This document shows positions 25,587 through 34,267 of a stretch of DNA of 64,000 nucleotides, piece after piece. The stretch covers positions 186,001 to 250,000 of the forward strand of contig NZ_JACSNR010000002.1 in assembly GCF_016901815.1 (NCBI RefSeq), written 5' to 3'. The notes under the pieces are model-generated. The model ran no database searches. It was not told the DNA's origin and saw only the letters and a program-made list of their open reading frames with translations. Both the position numbers and the translations under genes were made by a program. How positions within the stretch are numbered: position 1 is the stretch's first letter; each line of letters begins with the position of its first letter. This DNA is from Hydrogenoanaerobacterium saccharovorans. GTDB taxonomy: Bacteria; Bacillota; Clostridia; Oscillospirales; Ruminococcaceae.

Positions 25587-27398
25587 ATGCTGAACCTGAT
25601 TCGAATTGCCGCCGTCACCGGACGGGTGGACCCGGGAAGTCCTGCGGGCTGCCGGAAATATCTCACCGAGGAGATCAAAAAGGCAGGCGCCCACTCCCCG
25701 GATGTGATCCTGCTGCCCTCGGATATTCTGCTGCCCCCCTCCGCCCAGTCGCTGCGCCGGCAGGGGTTCATGCTGGGTCTCTGCCGTCAGGAGCTCTCCC
25801 GTCTGGCAGAGGATCTCCGGGAACTGCCCTCGCTCCTCTTTGTGGGACTGCCGGTTTCGCTCCACGGTGTGACCGTTTCCGCCATGGCTGCCCTCCGGCA
25901 GGGCGAACTGCTGGGCTTTGTACTGCCGCCCTCCGTCCCCGAAGGGCCGCTCCCCGAGGGCTTCCTGCCCGCCTCGGCAGTCTTTGAGGCAGGCGGCGCC
26001 CGGCTGCGGGTGCTCCCCGGCTGTGATGCCGGCAAGGCGCTTCAGTACGGCTCCCTTGCCGGGGACTGCGACTGTCTGCTGCTGCCCTGCTATGAGCCTG
26101 CCAGAGTGGGCAGCGCCGACCGGGCAGAACAGGCCCTCAGCGTCCTGAGCCGGGAACTGGGCTGTGCCGCTGTCCTCTGCTGCGGCGCCGGGTCGGACAG
26201 CTCCCATCCGGTCTGCTACCGGGGCTTTGCGGTCATCGCCGAAGCCGGTGAAACCGTAAGCGTCCAGGCGGAGTTCGGTCAGTCCGCCTCCCTCTGCTAC
26301 GACATCGATCTGGACATTGTCCGCCGCTCCCGGGATACCCTGCCCGCCGCTCCGGCTCCGGCAGCGTACCGCTTCCCGGCCGTGCCCCACGACTATGCCC
26401 TGCGCAGCTTCTCCTCTACCCCCTACCTGCCCATGGAACCGGAAGCCGAACGCCGCACCCTCCGGGAGTGGTTCGAACTCCAGAGCCATTCGCTGGCAGC
26501 CCGCCTTTCCAATACCGGCATCGACCGGGCTGTGGTGGGCATCTCGGGCGGCCTGGATTCCACCCTGGCCCTGCTGGTCTGCCATCGGGCGGCCCAGCTC
26601 ATGCGCCTCTCCCCGGATCATATCCTCGCGGTGACCATGCCCGGGTTCGGCACCAGTGACCGCACCCATCAGAACGCCCTGGATCTGCCCCGGAAGCTGG
26701 GTATGTCCACCATGGATATTTCCATTGTCCCGGCGGTGGGGCAGCACCTGGCGGACATCGGCCATCCACTGGACCGGCACGATGTCACCTATGAGAATGC
26801 CCAGGCCCGGGAACGCACCCAGATCCTGCTGGATCTTGGCAACCAGATCGGCGGCATTGTAGTGGGCACCGGCGACCTCACCGAGGAGGCACTGGGCTGG
26901 TGCACCTTCGGCGGCGATGCCCTGGCGGGATACAATGTCAATGTCACAGTGCCCAAGACCGCCATTCGCCGGATTGTTGCCATGCTGGCAGAGGAGAGCA
27001 CCGATGCGGAACTCGCTGCCATTCTCCGGGATATTCTGGACACCCCCATCAGTCCTGAGCTGCTGCCGCCGGATGAAAGCGGTTCCATCACCCAGAAAAC
27101 CGAGGAGATCCTCGGGGATTATGAGGTGCATGACTTCTATCTCTACTACTTTGTAAAATATGGATTCTCGCCCAAAAAGCTGCTCTTCTATGCGGAGAAT
27201 GCCTTTGATGACCGCTATACCGAAGAACAGCTCCGCACCTGGCTTGCCACCTTCCTGCGCCGTTTCGTGGGCGGACAGTTCAAGCGTTCGGTCGCTCCGG
27301 AAGCGGCGGCAATCACCGACTTCGGTCTTTCTTCCATGGACTTTTCAGTGCCGTCTGATATGAGCGCAAGGACACTCCTCCGGGAACTGGAAAACTGA
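25587..27398 (+). CDS. nadE: NAD+ synthase with degenerate glutaminase domain
   Basis: NadE makes NAD+ from deamido-NAD+ and ATP. The C-terminal synthetase domain (about 290-600) has the ATP loop GISGGLDSTLALLV, VTMPGFGTSDRT and GTGDLTEEALGWCTFGGD, all intact. The N-terminal nitrilase-like domain (1-270), which should release ammonia from glutamine, is recognisable by length and flanks but lacks its triad. The Glu of FPEL is replaced by Ser45 (LLPSDILL). The Lys of VPK is missing in GFVLPPSVPEG. No EICEDLW-like Cys motif is seen. I infer that the enzyme uses free ammonia or a partner glutaminase. The ATG follows GAAAGGAG. Confidence 0.92.
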   Translation: MLNLIRIAAVTGRVDPGSPAGCRKYLTEEIKKAGAHSPDVILLPSDILLPPSAQSLRRQGFMLGLCRQELSRLAEDLRELPSLLFVGLPVSLHGVTVSAMAALRQGELLGFVLPPSVPEGPLPEGFLPASAVFEAGGARLRVLPGCDAGKALQYGSLAGDCDCLLLPCYEPARVGSADRAEQALSVLSRELGCAAVLCCGAGSDSSHPVCYRGFAVIAEAGETVSVQAEFGQSASLCYDIDLDIVRRSRDTLPAAPAPAAYRFPAVPHDYALRSFSSTPYLPMEPEAERRTLREWFELQSHSLAARLSNTGIDRAVVGISGGLDSTLALLVCHRAAQLMRLSPDHILAVTMPGFGTSDRTHQNALDLPRKLGMSTMDISIVPAVGQHLADIGHPLDRHDVTYENAQARERTQILLDLGNQIGGIVVGTGDLTEEALGWCTFGGDALAGYNVNVTVPKTAIRRIVAMLAEESTDAELAAILRDILDTPISPELLPPDESGSITQKTEEILGDYEVHDFYLYYFVKYGFSPKKLLFYAENAFDDRYTEEQLRTWLATFLRRFVGGQFKRSVAPEAAAITDFGLSSMDFSVPSDMSARTLLRELEN

Positions 27399-27410
27399 AT
27401 TTGAAAGTTC

Positions 27411-27439
27411 TTGACCGCGTTCCTGCAGAATGGTACAAT
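27411..27439 (+). promoter_or_regulatory. Promoter of the ACT-DUF711-ybaK operon
   Basis: TTGACC, 17-bp spacer, TACAAT. It begins 13 bp after the nadE stop, about 50 bp before the ACT gene. Confidence 0.75.
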
Positions 27440-27491
27440 ATCTTCTATATTCGCCACACATCTCACCGCTTTTCAAGGAGGACCTTTATTT

Positions 27492-27764
27492 ATGCGTGCT
27501 GTAATTACCGTTGTAGGCAAGGACATGGTGGGCATTGTCGCCACTGTTGCCACAGAATGCGCTGCCACCAATGCCAATATCCTGGATGTGACCCAGTCTG
27601 TCTTTGAGGACGACATCTTCGCCATGGTTATGCTGGTGGATGTTTCCAAGCTGAGCTGTCCGCTGCCTGAACTGTCCGACCGTCTGAATGCCCTGACCAA
27701 GGATGTGGGTCTGGTTGTTCATGTCATGCACGAGGATATTTTCAATTCGATGCACCGCATCTGA
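27492..27764 (+). CDS. ACT-domain protein (UPF0237)
   Basis: This 90-residue protein consists of one ACT domain, starting AVITVVGKDMVGIVA, a small-molecule binding fold often responding to amino acids. It belongs to the UPF0237 family, which is regularly encoded just before a DUF711 protein as here (18 bp gap). Role unknown; a regulatory partner of the DUF711 protein is the natural guess. Start ATG behind AAGGAGG. Confidence 0.92.
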   Translation: MRAVITVVGKDMVGIVATVATECAATNANILDVTQSVFEDDIFAMVMLVDVSKLSCPLPELSDRLNALTKDVGLVVHVMHEDIFNSMHRI

Positions 27765-27782
27765 CCGGGAGGACTTATTACC

Positions 27783-29141
27783 ATGCTGAATGTAAACGAT
27801 ATTCTGGAAACGATCAAGATGATCGATGAGGACTGTCTGGATGTGCGTACCATCACCATGGGTATTTCGCTGCTGGACTGCGCTGACAGCGACATCGACC
27901 GCTCCTGTGAAAAGGTCTACAACAAGATCACCCGTCTGGCAAAGGACCTGGTGAAAACCGGTGAGGACATCGAACGCACCTATGGCATTCCCATCATCAA
28001 CAAGCGCATTTCGGTAACTCCCATCGCCATGCTGGTGGCTGCCAGCGGCGGCGATCCGGTCAAGTATGCCAAGGCCCTCCAGCGGGCAGCGGATACCGTT
28101 GGCGTCAACTTCATCGGCGGCTATTCTGCCCTGGTGCACAAGGGGTTCTCCGCCGGTGACCTGGAACTGATCCGCTCCATTCCCCGTGCCATGGATGAAA
28201 CCGAAAATGTCTGCTCGTCAGTGAACATCGGCTCCACCAAGGCCGGCCTCAACCTGGATGCCATCAAGCTCATGGGTGAGATTGTCAAGGAGACCGCCGA
28301 GCTCACTGCCTACAAGGAGTGCATCGGCTGTGCCAAGCTGGTGGTGTTCTGCAACGCTCCGGAGGACAACCCCTTCATGGCTGGCGCCTTCCACGGCGTG
28401 GGTGAACCCGACTGTGTCATCCATGTGGGTGTATCCGGCCCCGGTGTTGTGCGTGCCGCCCTTGCCAAGGTGGACAAGACCCTGCCCATTGACGAGATTG
28501 CCGACATCATCAAGAAGACCGCCTTCAAGATCACCCGTATGGGTCAGCTGGTGGGCACCGAAGCCAGCCGCCGTCTGGGCGTGCCCTTCGGCATTGTGGA
28601 TCTGTCCCTGGCTCCCACCCCGGCGGTGGGCGACTCGGTGGCCCATATCCTCGAGGAGATGGGTCTGGAACAGTGCGGCGCCCATGGCACCACTGCCACC
28701 CTTGCCATGCTCAATGACGCAGTCAAGAAGGGCGGCGTCATGGCGTCCAGCCGGGTCGGCGGCCTGTCCGGCGCCTTTATCCCGGTATCGGAGGATGCCG
28801 GCATGATCGACGCTGTCACCACCGGCGCCCTCTCCATTGAAAAGCTCGAGGCCATGACCGCGGTCTGCTCGGTGGGGCTGGATATGATCATCATTCCCGG
28901 CGATACCACCCCGGCAATCATCTCGGGCATCATCGCCGACGAAGCTGCCATCGGCATGGTCAACTCCAAGACCACCGCTGTGCGTGTGATCCCGGCTGTG
29001 GGCCGCAAGGAAGGCGAGACCCTCACCTTCGGCGGTCTGCTGGGATATGGCCCGGTTATCAAGGTCAACCGCAATTCGCCGGAGGTATTCATCAACCGGG
29101 GCGGACACATTCCCGCTCCGCTCCAGAGCCTCAAGAACTAA
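27783..29141 (+). CDS. DUF711/UPF0210 (PFL-like) protein
   Basis: This 452-residue cytosolic protein of the UPF0210 family has a fold related to pyruvate formate-lyase-like proteins. Family blocks seen are [13 protein letters not shown] at the N-terminus, [10 protein letters not shown] and [17 protein letters not shown] near the C-terminus. The biochemical function is not known for the family. It is tightly linked to the ACT-domain gene upstream and to ybaK 25 bp downstream. Start ATG behind GGGAGG. Confidence 0.92.
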   Translation: MLNVNDILETIKMIDEDCLDVRTITMGISLLDCADSDIDRSCEKVYNKITRLAKDLVKTGEDIERTYGIPIINKRISVTPIAMLVAASGGDPVKYAKALQRAADTVGVNFIGGYSALVHKGFSAGDLELIRSIPRAMDETENVCSSVNIGSTKAGLNLDAIKLMGEIVKETAELTAYKECIGCAKLVVFCNAPEDNPFMAGAFHGVGEPDCVIHVGVSGPGVVRAALAKVDKTLPIDEIADIIKKTAFKITRMGQLVGTEASRRLGVPFGIVDLSLAPTPAVGDSVAHILEEMGLEQCGAHGTTATLAMLNDAVKKGGVMASSRVGGLSGAFIPVSEDAGMIDAVTTGALSIEKLEAMTAVCSVGLDMIIIPGDTTPAIISGIIADEAAIGMVNSKTTAVRVIPAVGRKEGETLTFGGLLGYGPVIKVNRNSPEVFINRGGHIPAPLQSLKN

Positions 29142-29166
29142 CTCATTAAAAAAGGAAGCCTGACTC

Positions 29167-29655
29167 ATGGCAAAGGAAAAACTGGAAAAGACCAACGCCA
29201 TCCGTGCGCTGGACAAGGCAAAACTGACCTACACGGTCCATACCTATGAAAATGACGGCACTGCTGTGGACGGCGTGACTGTCGCCCAGAAGACCGGTCT
29301 GCCGGTGGAAAAGGTCTACAAGACCCTGGTGACAGTGGGACACAGCCGGGAACACTATGTATTTGTGATTCCGGTGGCAGCCGAACTGGATCTCAAAGCG
29401 GCTGCCCGCAGTGTCGGGGAAAAGTCGGTGGAGATGATCCATGTGGCGGACATCAACAAGCTCACCGGCTATATCCGGGGCGGCTGCTCCCCCATCGGCA
29501 TGAAAAAGCAGTTTGTCACCGTGCTGGACGAGAGCTGCCTTCCCCTGGATACCATCGTATTCAGTGCCGGTAAAATCGGCATGCAGATCGAGATGGACCC
29601 CAAGGCGCTCATCGATTTCATCGGCGCCAGGACTGCTGCCATCACAGCCGGGTGA
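29167..29655 (+). CDS. ybaK: Cys-tRNA(Pro) deacylase, YbaK/EbsC family
   Basis: YbaK removes cysteine mis-charged on tRNA-Pro. The 162-residue product has the YbaK fold: the catalytic Lys region EKVYKTLVTVG, then KLTGYIRGGCSPIGMKKQF, and SAGKIGMQIEMDP. Length is typical. It is last in the ACT-DUF711-ybaK operon, closed by a terminator. Confidence 0.94.
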   Translation: MAKEKLEKTNAIRALDKAKLTYTVHTYENDGTAVDGVTVAQKTGLPVEKVYKTLVTVGHSREHYVFVIPVAAELDLKAAARSVGEKSVEMIHVADINKLTGYIRGGCSPIGMKKQFVTVLDESCLPLDTIVFSAGKIGMQIEMDPKALIDFIGARTAAITAG

Positions 29656-29672
29656 TTTACCCCTGATTTCCA

Positions 29673-29713
29673 AACAGCCCGCCGGAGGTCACAGCCTCTG
29701 CCGGGCTGTTTTT
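29673..29713 (+). terminator. Terminator after ybaK
   Basis: AACAGCCCG and CGGGCTGTT stem with a long loop, followed by TTT. Confidence 0.75.
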
Positions 29714-29752
29714 GCCGCGGTATGATCCACCCTTTGAAAGGAGGCTTTCCCC

Positions 29753-30271
29753 ATGCGCCGTTTCTGGCAGTATCAGCCCATCATCCTGGCGGTATGGCCC
29801 TATCTCATTCTCATCAGCCTTTCCCTGCCGGATGCCGATGCCTTTTCCCGGTTTCTGACCCTCTATACCCTGCTCACTGTGCCGGTCTATCTGTGCAGTT
29901 TCTGCCGGGCAGGACAGCTCCGCCGAGCCGGGGATACCGCTGCCCTGACAAAAACAGCCCTGTGGGTCAAGCTGGCGCATATCCCCTTCTATCTGGGGAT
30001 CTTCCTGCTGGGTGGTGTGCTGATCCTGGTGATGGTAGTCCCGATTTTCACCATCGTATCTCCGCTGCTGGTGATGCTCATGGCGTTCTGTGACTACCTG
30101 CTTTTGCTCACCTCCTCCTGGTATGCCGTCAGTGCTGTCCGCCTGCTTTGGAGCCGGGGCAGGATCTCCCTCTTCGGGGCCCTGTGCTGTACCCTGTGCC
30201 TGTGCTGCTTTGTGCTGGACTTCTTTGCCGCCTGGTACCTGCGCCGCACCGTGTGCTCCTGTCCGGAATGA
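29753..30271 (+). CDS. Membrane protein of unknown function, four helices
   Basis: The 172-residue product has four hydrophobic segments (about 8-27, 37-55, 80-120 as a pair, 140-160). The last segment is Cys-rich (LCCTLCLCCFVLD). Start ATG behind AAGGAGG. It is not recognised. It resembles in general character the small membrane proteins at 37442-39419. A terminator separates it from ybaK, but promoter and terminator spacing leave it possibly read through. Confidence 0.75.
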   Translation: MRRFWQYQPIILAVWPYLILISLSLPDADAFSRFLTLYTLLTVPVYLCSFCRAGQLRRAGDTAALTKTALWVKLAHIPFYLGIFLLGGVLILVMVVPIFTIVSPLLVMLMAFCDYLLLLTSSWYAVSAVRLLWSRGRISLFGALCCTLCLCCFVLDFFAAWYLRRTVCSCPE

Positions 30272-30272
30272 T

Positions 30273-30321
30273 AAAAAGACCGTGCGTTTCCCGTTCTGTC
30301 GGAAAGCGCACGGTCTTTTTT
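30273..30321. terminator. Bidirectional terminator
   Basis: AAAAAGACCGTGCG and CGCACGGTCTTTTT stem between the convergent membrane-protein and sfsA genes. Confidence 0.9.
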
Positions 30322-30326
30322 GTTTT

Positions 30327-31022
30327 TCAGAGCTCCACCGGTATGAGATAGGCCGGCTCCACCGAATCGGGAGTGACCCGGCAGCCGCAGCAGACAATCT
30401 CCACCCCGGCTTCCCGGGCCTCCCGGAGTGCCCGGGCAAAGTCCGGCTGGGCCGCGGTATTGGGCCGGAACCGGCGGATGCCCTCCATCTGCACCAGGAA
30501 AGCCGCCATGGCAAAATCCCCCTCAGATCTCAGCCGCCGGAGGGTCTCCACATGGCCCAGCCCCCGGAGGGTGGGCGCATCGGGAAAGAGGGCAGTGCCG
30601 TCCTGTTCCAGCGTTACGCCCTTGACCTCACACCAGAGCCGCCCCTCCGGCCCGGTGAGCTGCCAGTCCAGCCGGGAGGAGCCCAGCTTCACTTCGGGGC
30701 GCATCTGTTCCACCCGGCTCAGGGAGGCCGGCACCAGAATTCCCTTTGTCACCGCCTCGGCAAAGAGCTTGTTGGGCGCCAGCGAATCCACATTCACCAG
30801 CACCCCGTCCTTGTCCACAGTGATGAGGGTCCAGGCGGTCTTACGGGTGGAAGAAGGATTGTGCTGCACCCATACCCGGCAGCCGGGACGGAACAGCTCG
30901 GCACAGCGTCCGGTGTTGCGCACATGGCAGACGATGTCGGCGCCGTCCTCCAAGCGGCAGAGGGCGGTGAAACGGTTGGGCCGGGCGAGGAACCGGGCGG
31001 GGAAGATGGATTCATACTGCAT
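30327..31022 (-). CDS. sfsA: SfsA-family nuclease
   Basis: SfsA proteins bind DNA and have nuclease activity; they were first described as sugar-fermentation stimulators. The 231-residue product matches from FLARPNRFTAL and CHVRNTGRCAELF through VDSLAPNKLF and the metal-site WCEVKGVTLEQDG to the C-terminus. The ATG at 31022 (MQYESIF) aligns with the usual family start; the frame is open further upstream but without family match. The ribosome-binding site is weak (AGGTGA). It is a single gene. Confidence 0.9.
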   Translation of the reverse strand: MQYESIFPARFLARPNRFTALCRLEDGADIVCHVRNTGRCAELFRPGCRVWVQHNPSSTRKTAWTLITVDKDGVLVNVDSLAPNKLFAEAVTKGILVPASLSRVEQMRPEVKLGSSRLDWQLTGPEGRLWCEVKGVTLEQDGTALFPDAPTLRGLGHVETLRRLRSEGDFAMAAFLVQMEGIRRFRPNTAAQPDFARALREAREAGVEIVCCGCRVTPDSVEPAYLIPVEL

Positions 31023-31086
31023 AGGGTCAGTCACCTGCTTTCTTCCCCTTACCATACCACAGTTTTCCCCGGACGGCAACAAAAAC

Positions 31087-31112
31087 CGCCCTCCGCATAT
31101 CAACGAAGGGCG
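31087..31112 (-). terminator. Terminator of the cdd operon
   Basis: CGCCCTTCG and CGGAGGGCG form a stem with one mismatch, followed on the minus strand by GTTTTTG. Confidence 0.8.
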
Positions 31113-31118
31113 ATGGGT

Positions 31119-31562
31119 TCATTCGGCTGACGGCTCGGCAGATGCCCTGTACCGGGGCTCACCCCACCAGGCAGGCATCAGTTCCCCCAGCGTAACGGTC
31201 TGTCGGCTCTCATAGTCCACCAGGATCTCCAGATCCCGGTTCCGGGGGTCCAGCTGCATCAGGAATTCTCGGCAGGCCCCGCAGGGCATTCCGCTCTCCT
31301 CGCCAAACGGAGGCCGGTCCCGGAAGGCGATCAGCCGCCGGATCTGGGTCTGACCGCTGTTCATATACATATTCAGCGCTGCTGTGCGCTCTGCGCAGAG
31401 ATCCATCACACCGCAGCAGCTCTCAATGCAGAAGCCGGTATAAATCCGACCATCCACGCTTTCCAGAGCGCACACCACATGATGCGCATGGATAAATGGG
31501 GTAACATCTTCCGGATGATATTCCCCCCGTGCTTTTTCATAGAGTGTTTCCCAGATGTCCAC
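31119..31562 (-). CDS. cdd: Cytidine deaminase family protein
   Basis: This zinc enzyme deaminates cytidine or deoxycytidine to the uridine form. The 147-residue product has the active-site CAERTA (Cys zinc ligand and catalytic Glu) and the second zinc motif PCGACREF. The usual GxNVEN substrate block reads GFCIESCCG, which is somewhat divergent, so a related substrate is possible. It is last in a minus-strand run of three genes, 23 bp after the preceding one. Confidence 0.9.
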   Translation of the reverse strand: MDIWETLYEKARGEYHPEDVTPFIHAHHVVCALESVDGRIYTGFCIESCCGVMDLCAERTAALNMYMNSGQTQIRRLIAFRDRPPFGEESGMPCGACREFLMQLDPRNRDLEILVDYESRQTVTLGELMPAWWGEPRYRASAEPSAE

Positions 31563-31585
31563 GGGACTTTTCTCCTTTCAGTCTG

Positions 31586-32209
31586 TTACTCCTGCTTCAC
31601 TTCCCGGTCAGAGCCAGGCGTTTCCATTGGCTGAATGGCGTCCAGTCGCTTTTTGAAGCGCCGCCAGAGCAGGTAAGCGATAAGCAGAACCACCGGAGGC
31701 CACATCAGGAAGCCCAGAGCCAGGCTCAGATAGGTGCGGAGATCCATCCTTCCCTCCGCCGGTACCCCTGGAGCCAGCACATCGCCCGGCTCGTCCAGCT
31801 GGAAGGTATACTCCTGTTTCAGATCCTGATACCTGGAAAACGGGCCATATTCATATTCCAGCACGGTATCGCACTTCAGCTCCAGCCGTGGATTCTCTCC
31901 GCCTGTGATCAGATAGGCGCTCATCGGTATCTCCTCGATGGCCTTGCTGGAGGTACAGAAGCCGCGAACTGCCCGTATATCGGTACGGGCCAGATGCCAT
32001 TCTCCGGTGCTCTGGTCATAGAGGACCTCCGCCTCCATGCGCACATCCGCCCAGCCGGGCGCCCATCCGTCTGTCACACGCCAGGTGTAGCTGTATTCAT
32101 AGGTATCCTGATAGTCCACAAGGACTGTTTCTGCCGCTGCCGGCATCACAGCCAGTCCCAGAGCCAGCAGCATGGCTGCCATGCGCAGGCACCATGAACG
32201 GATTTTCAT
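31586..32209 (-). CDS. Exported membrane-anchored protein of unknown function
   Basis: This 207-residue protein has a signal peptide (about 1-26, cut after PAAA), an extracytoplasmic beta-rich domain rich in Tyr and Trp (30-150), and a C-terminal membrane helix (about 160-182), followed by a basic stretch LLWRRFKKRLDAI and an acidic tail. The helix-plus-tail resembles the end of the protein at 37442-38470 (LLWRRYKKQVDQV). No family recognised. ATG behind AAAGGAG. It sits between a hypothetical gene and cdd in one likely operon. Confidence 0.78.
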   Translation of the reverse strand: MKIRSWCLRMAAMLLALGLAVMPAAAETVLVDYQDTYEYSYTWRVTDGWAPGWADVRMEAEVLYDQSTGEWHLARTDIRAVRGFCTSSKAIEEIPMSAYLITGGENPRLELKCDTVLEYEYGPFSRYQDLKQEYTFQLDEPGDVLAPGVPAEGRMDLRTYLSLALGFLMWPPVVLLIAYLLWRRFKKRLDAIQPMETPGSDREVKQE

Positions 32210-32263
32210 CGCACTCGCTCCTTTCCTGAAATCAAAGACAGGGCTGCACTATCGTCCGGGGCG

Positions 32264-32697
32264 TCAGTAGGGGTTCTCCATGGCCTCCAGATAATCGGGG
32301 CCCACATAGGTGACCCGGTCGCCCTTCACAGCAAAGCCCACCGGCTCGCCCCAGTCGCCTTCGCCCTCCACGACATAGCCCACTTCGTCCTCTGCTCCTG
32401 CCATATCCATATACAGCGCCGCAAACCAGCAGTACCGCAGAATATCCCGCGGATCGGAAAGCCCGTCAGCCTCGTCCAGGCCGCCCTCCTCCACGCACGC
32501 CGCAAGCTGCCCGCAGATCTCCCGGACTGCCGCTTCGGACAGGGCATTGAACGCCTCCACACACCGCTCGGAACATTCCCTGTAATCGGGATTGCTGCTG
32601 TCTGCGTAGACGATCAGTTCCCCTTCGTTCTCATCATTGCGGAAAAGGCGCTCTCAAACCGTCCCTCGCCGCTCTCTTCCTCCAGCCACCGGATCAT
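32264..32697 (-). pseudogene. Hypothetical protein gene split by a one-base frameshift
   Basis: The ATG at 32697, nine bases after AAAGGAGG, opens a frame reading MIRWLEEESGEGRFESAF and stops soon after. The continuation (RNDENEGELIVYADSSNPDY and on to the C-terminus AMENPY) lies in another frame, which has a stop just upstream and no good start. One extra T in the TTTT run at 32642-32645 would join them as ESAFFRNDENEG. The joined product would be about 144 residues, acidic and cytosolic, with no family I recognise. A real mutation, a homopolymer sequencing error, or a slippery site could explain it. Confidence 0.7.
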
Positions 32698-32865
32698 ACT
32701 ATCCTGCCTCCTTTATCCATTTCCCCACCGGCTCAGCGATGGGCTTGTATCCGGATTCTGTCTGTTTTCAGTATAACTTTCGCCTGATAAAGTGTCAACA
32801 GCTGATGAAATTTCCGCTGTCGATTTATGCAGTCCCACAAAATTCCCGGAACTGGTCTGTCGGCA

Positions 32866-32894
32866 TTGACAGGGGCAGAAACTGGGAGTATAAT
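32866..32894 (+). promoter_or_regulatory. Consensus promoter of pyrB
   Basis: TTGACA, 17-bp spacer, TATAAT: a perfect sigma-A promoter. Transcription would start about 32901, just before the PyrR-binding hairpin. Confidence 0.92.
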
Positions 32895-32911
32895 GAAACA
32901 AATCAAAACAA

Positions 32912-32943
32912 CCTTTAATCTAGCACAGAGAGGCTAAAAAGGG
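32912..32943 (+). promoter_or_regulatory. PyrR-binding leader hairpin
   Basis: The RNA CCUUU...UAGC-ACAGAGAG-GCUA...AAAGG folds as a stem with internal bulge and carries CAGAGAGGCU, the core of the PyrR anti-antiterminator loop known from Bacillus pyr leaders. With the terminator at 33002 it forms a UMP-responsive attenuator. No pyrR gene is in the window. Confidence 0.82.
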
Positions 32944-32954
32944 AAAATAACGCC

Positions 32955-33095
32955 ATGTTTCTTCACTTGCGGGGAAGCATCGGCCGCTCAAGCAGTCAAA
33001 CGGCAGTCCCTGTGCACAACCTGGGTCTGCCATTTTTATTTTCCCGCCGCAAACACCGTAAAACGAAGGGAGAAACTTATCTATGCGTCATCTGA
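32955..33095 (+). CDS. Possible leader peptide overlapping pyrB start
   Basis: An ATG opens a 46-residue frame with a weak ribosome-binding site (AAAAGGGAAAA), crosses the attenuator, and ends 13 bases inside pyrB. It reads GLPFLFS where the T-tract of the terminator is translated, which recalls GLPFFF of the enterobacterial PyrL leader peptide. The likeness may come only from the U-rich tract. Given a good PyrR site, a translated leader would be redundant; treat as a candidate only. Confidence 0.3.
   Translation: MFLHLRGSIGRSSSQTAVPVHNLGLPFLFSRRKHRKTKGETYLCVI
33002..33042 (+). terminator. Attenuator (intrinsic terminator) in the pyrB leader
   Basis: GGCAGTCCC and GGGTCTGCC pair (one T:T mismatch) and are followed by ATTTTTATTTT, 40 bp before pyrB. 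With the PyrR hairpin upstream this is a typical pyr attenuator. Confidence 0.85.
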
Positions 33096-34165
33096 TTGAT
33101 TCCACCGACCTGAGTGTAGCTGAGATCGACCGGGTTCTGAACCTGGCTGACGACATCATCCGGGACCCCGCTGCCTATGCGGAATGCTGCCGCGGCAAGA
33201 TCCTGGCTACCCTGTTCTATGAGCCCAGCACCCGTACCCGCCTGAGCTTTGAGGCGGCTATGCTCCGTCTGGGCGGCAAGGTGGAGGGCTTCTCCTCCGC
33301 ATCCAGCTCCTCGGTGAGCAAGGGCGAAACCGTAGCGGATACTGTCCGGGTAGTGGGCAGCTATGCCGACATCATTGCCATGCGTCACAACAAGGAAGGC
33401 GCTCCCCGGGTGGCTTCGATGTATTCTCCTGTTCCGATCATCAATGCCGGTGACGGCGGTCATCAGCACCCCACCCAGACCCTCACCGACCTGCTGACCA
33501 TCCGCTCCCTCAAGGGCAAGCTCTCGGGCTTCACCATCGGTCTCTGCGGCGACCTCAAGTACGGACGCACCGTTCACTCGCTGGCCAAGGCTCTGTCCCG
33601 GTATGAGGGCGTGCGCTTCATCTTCATCTCCCCGGAGGAGCTGCAGATCCCCCGTCACATCATCACCGAAGTGCTGGAGCCCAGCCATCAGGACTACCGG
33701 GAGGTACGCAGCCTGGAGGAGGTCATCGGCGAACTGGATGTGCTGTACATGACCCGCATCCAGCAGGAGCGGTTCCTGGATATGGCGGAATATGAGCGCC
33801 TGAAGGATGTCTATGTCCTCGACCCCGCCAAGATGGCTCTGGCAAAGCCGGATATGATCGTGCTGCATCCGCTGCCCCGTGTCAATGAGATCACTCCCGA
33901 AGTGGACAATGATCCCCGGGCCTGCTACTTCAAGCAGGTAAAGTTTGGCATGTATGTGCGTATGGCCCTGATCCTCACCCTGCTGGGTGTCAAGAACCAG
34001 CTGGCTCCGGTGCGTGCCGAGGAACCTGATTGTGTTCCCGAGCCTCCGGTCTGCAAGAATCCGGCCTGCATTACCACCATCGAAACCGGTCTCAAGCAGA
34101 GATTTATCTATACTGATGATACCCATGCTCATTGCAAGTGCTTCTACTGCGAGCATGATGCCTAA
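33083..34165 (+). CDS. pyrB: Aspartate carbamoyltransferase fused to a PyrI-type zinc ribbon
   Basis: PyrB joins carbamoyl phosphate and aspartate, the first committed step of pyrimidine synthesis. Residues 1-305 are a complete catalytic chain: [13 protein letters not shown], the loop [22 protein letters not shown] and the [10 protein letters not shown] block. The protein continues to residue 360 with a tail that has CKNPAC (Cys324, Cys329) and CKCFYCEHD (Cys353, Cys356). This CX4C...CX2C pattern and its sequence match the zinc domain of the regulatory chain PyrI. The nucleotide-binding domain of PyrI is absent. ATG behind GAAGGGAGA. Confidence 0.94.
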   Translation: MRHLIDSTDLSVAEIDRVLNLADDIIRDPAAYAECCRGKILATLFYEPSTRTRLSFEAAMLRLGGKVEGFSSASSSSVSKGETVADTVRVVGSYADIIAMRHNKEGAPRVASMYSPVPIINAGDGGHQHPTQTLTDLLTIRSLKGKLSGFTIGLCGDLKYGRTVHSLAKALSRYEGVRFIFISPEELQIPRHIITEVLEPSHQDYREVRSLEEVIGELDVLYMTRIQQERFLDMAEYERLKDVYVLDPAKMALAKPDMIVLHPLPRVNEITPEVDNDPRACYFKQVKFGMYVRMALILTLLGVKNQLAPVRAEEPDCVPEPPVCKNPACITTIETGLKQRFIYTDDTHAHCKCFYCEHDA

Positions 34166-34188
34166 TTCCATCTTCCCATGATTGCAGG

Positions 34189-34230
34189 AAACTCCGCAGC
34201 GGCACTCCCTCTGCGGAGTTTTGCGTTTTT
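34189..34230 (+). terminator. Terminator of pyrB
   Basis: AACTCCGCAG and CTGCGGAGTT stem followed by TTGCGTTTTT. Confidence 0.88.
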
Positions 34231-34267
34231 CTGCGCCATTCGCCGGGATTTGACAGTATCTTCCCAT

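Noticed and set aside
25314-27131. 605-codon minus-strand frame opposite nadE
   Set aside because: The plus-strand nadE has complete synthetase motifs; the antisense frame has none.
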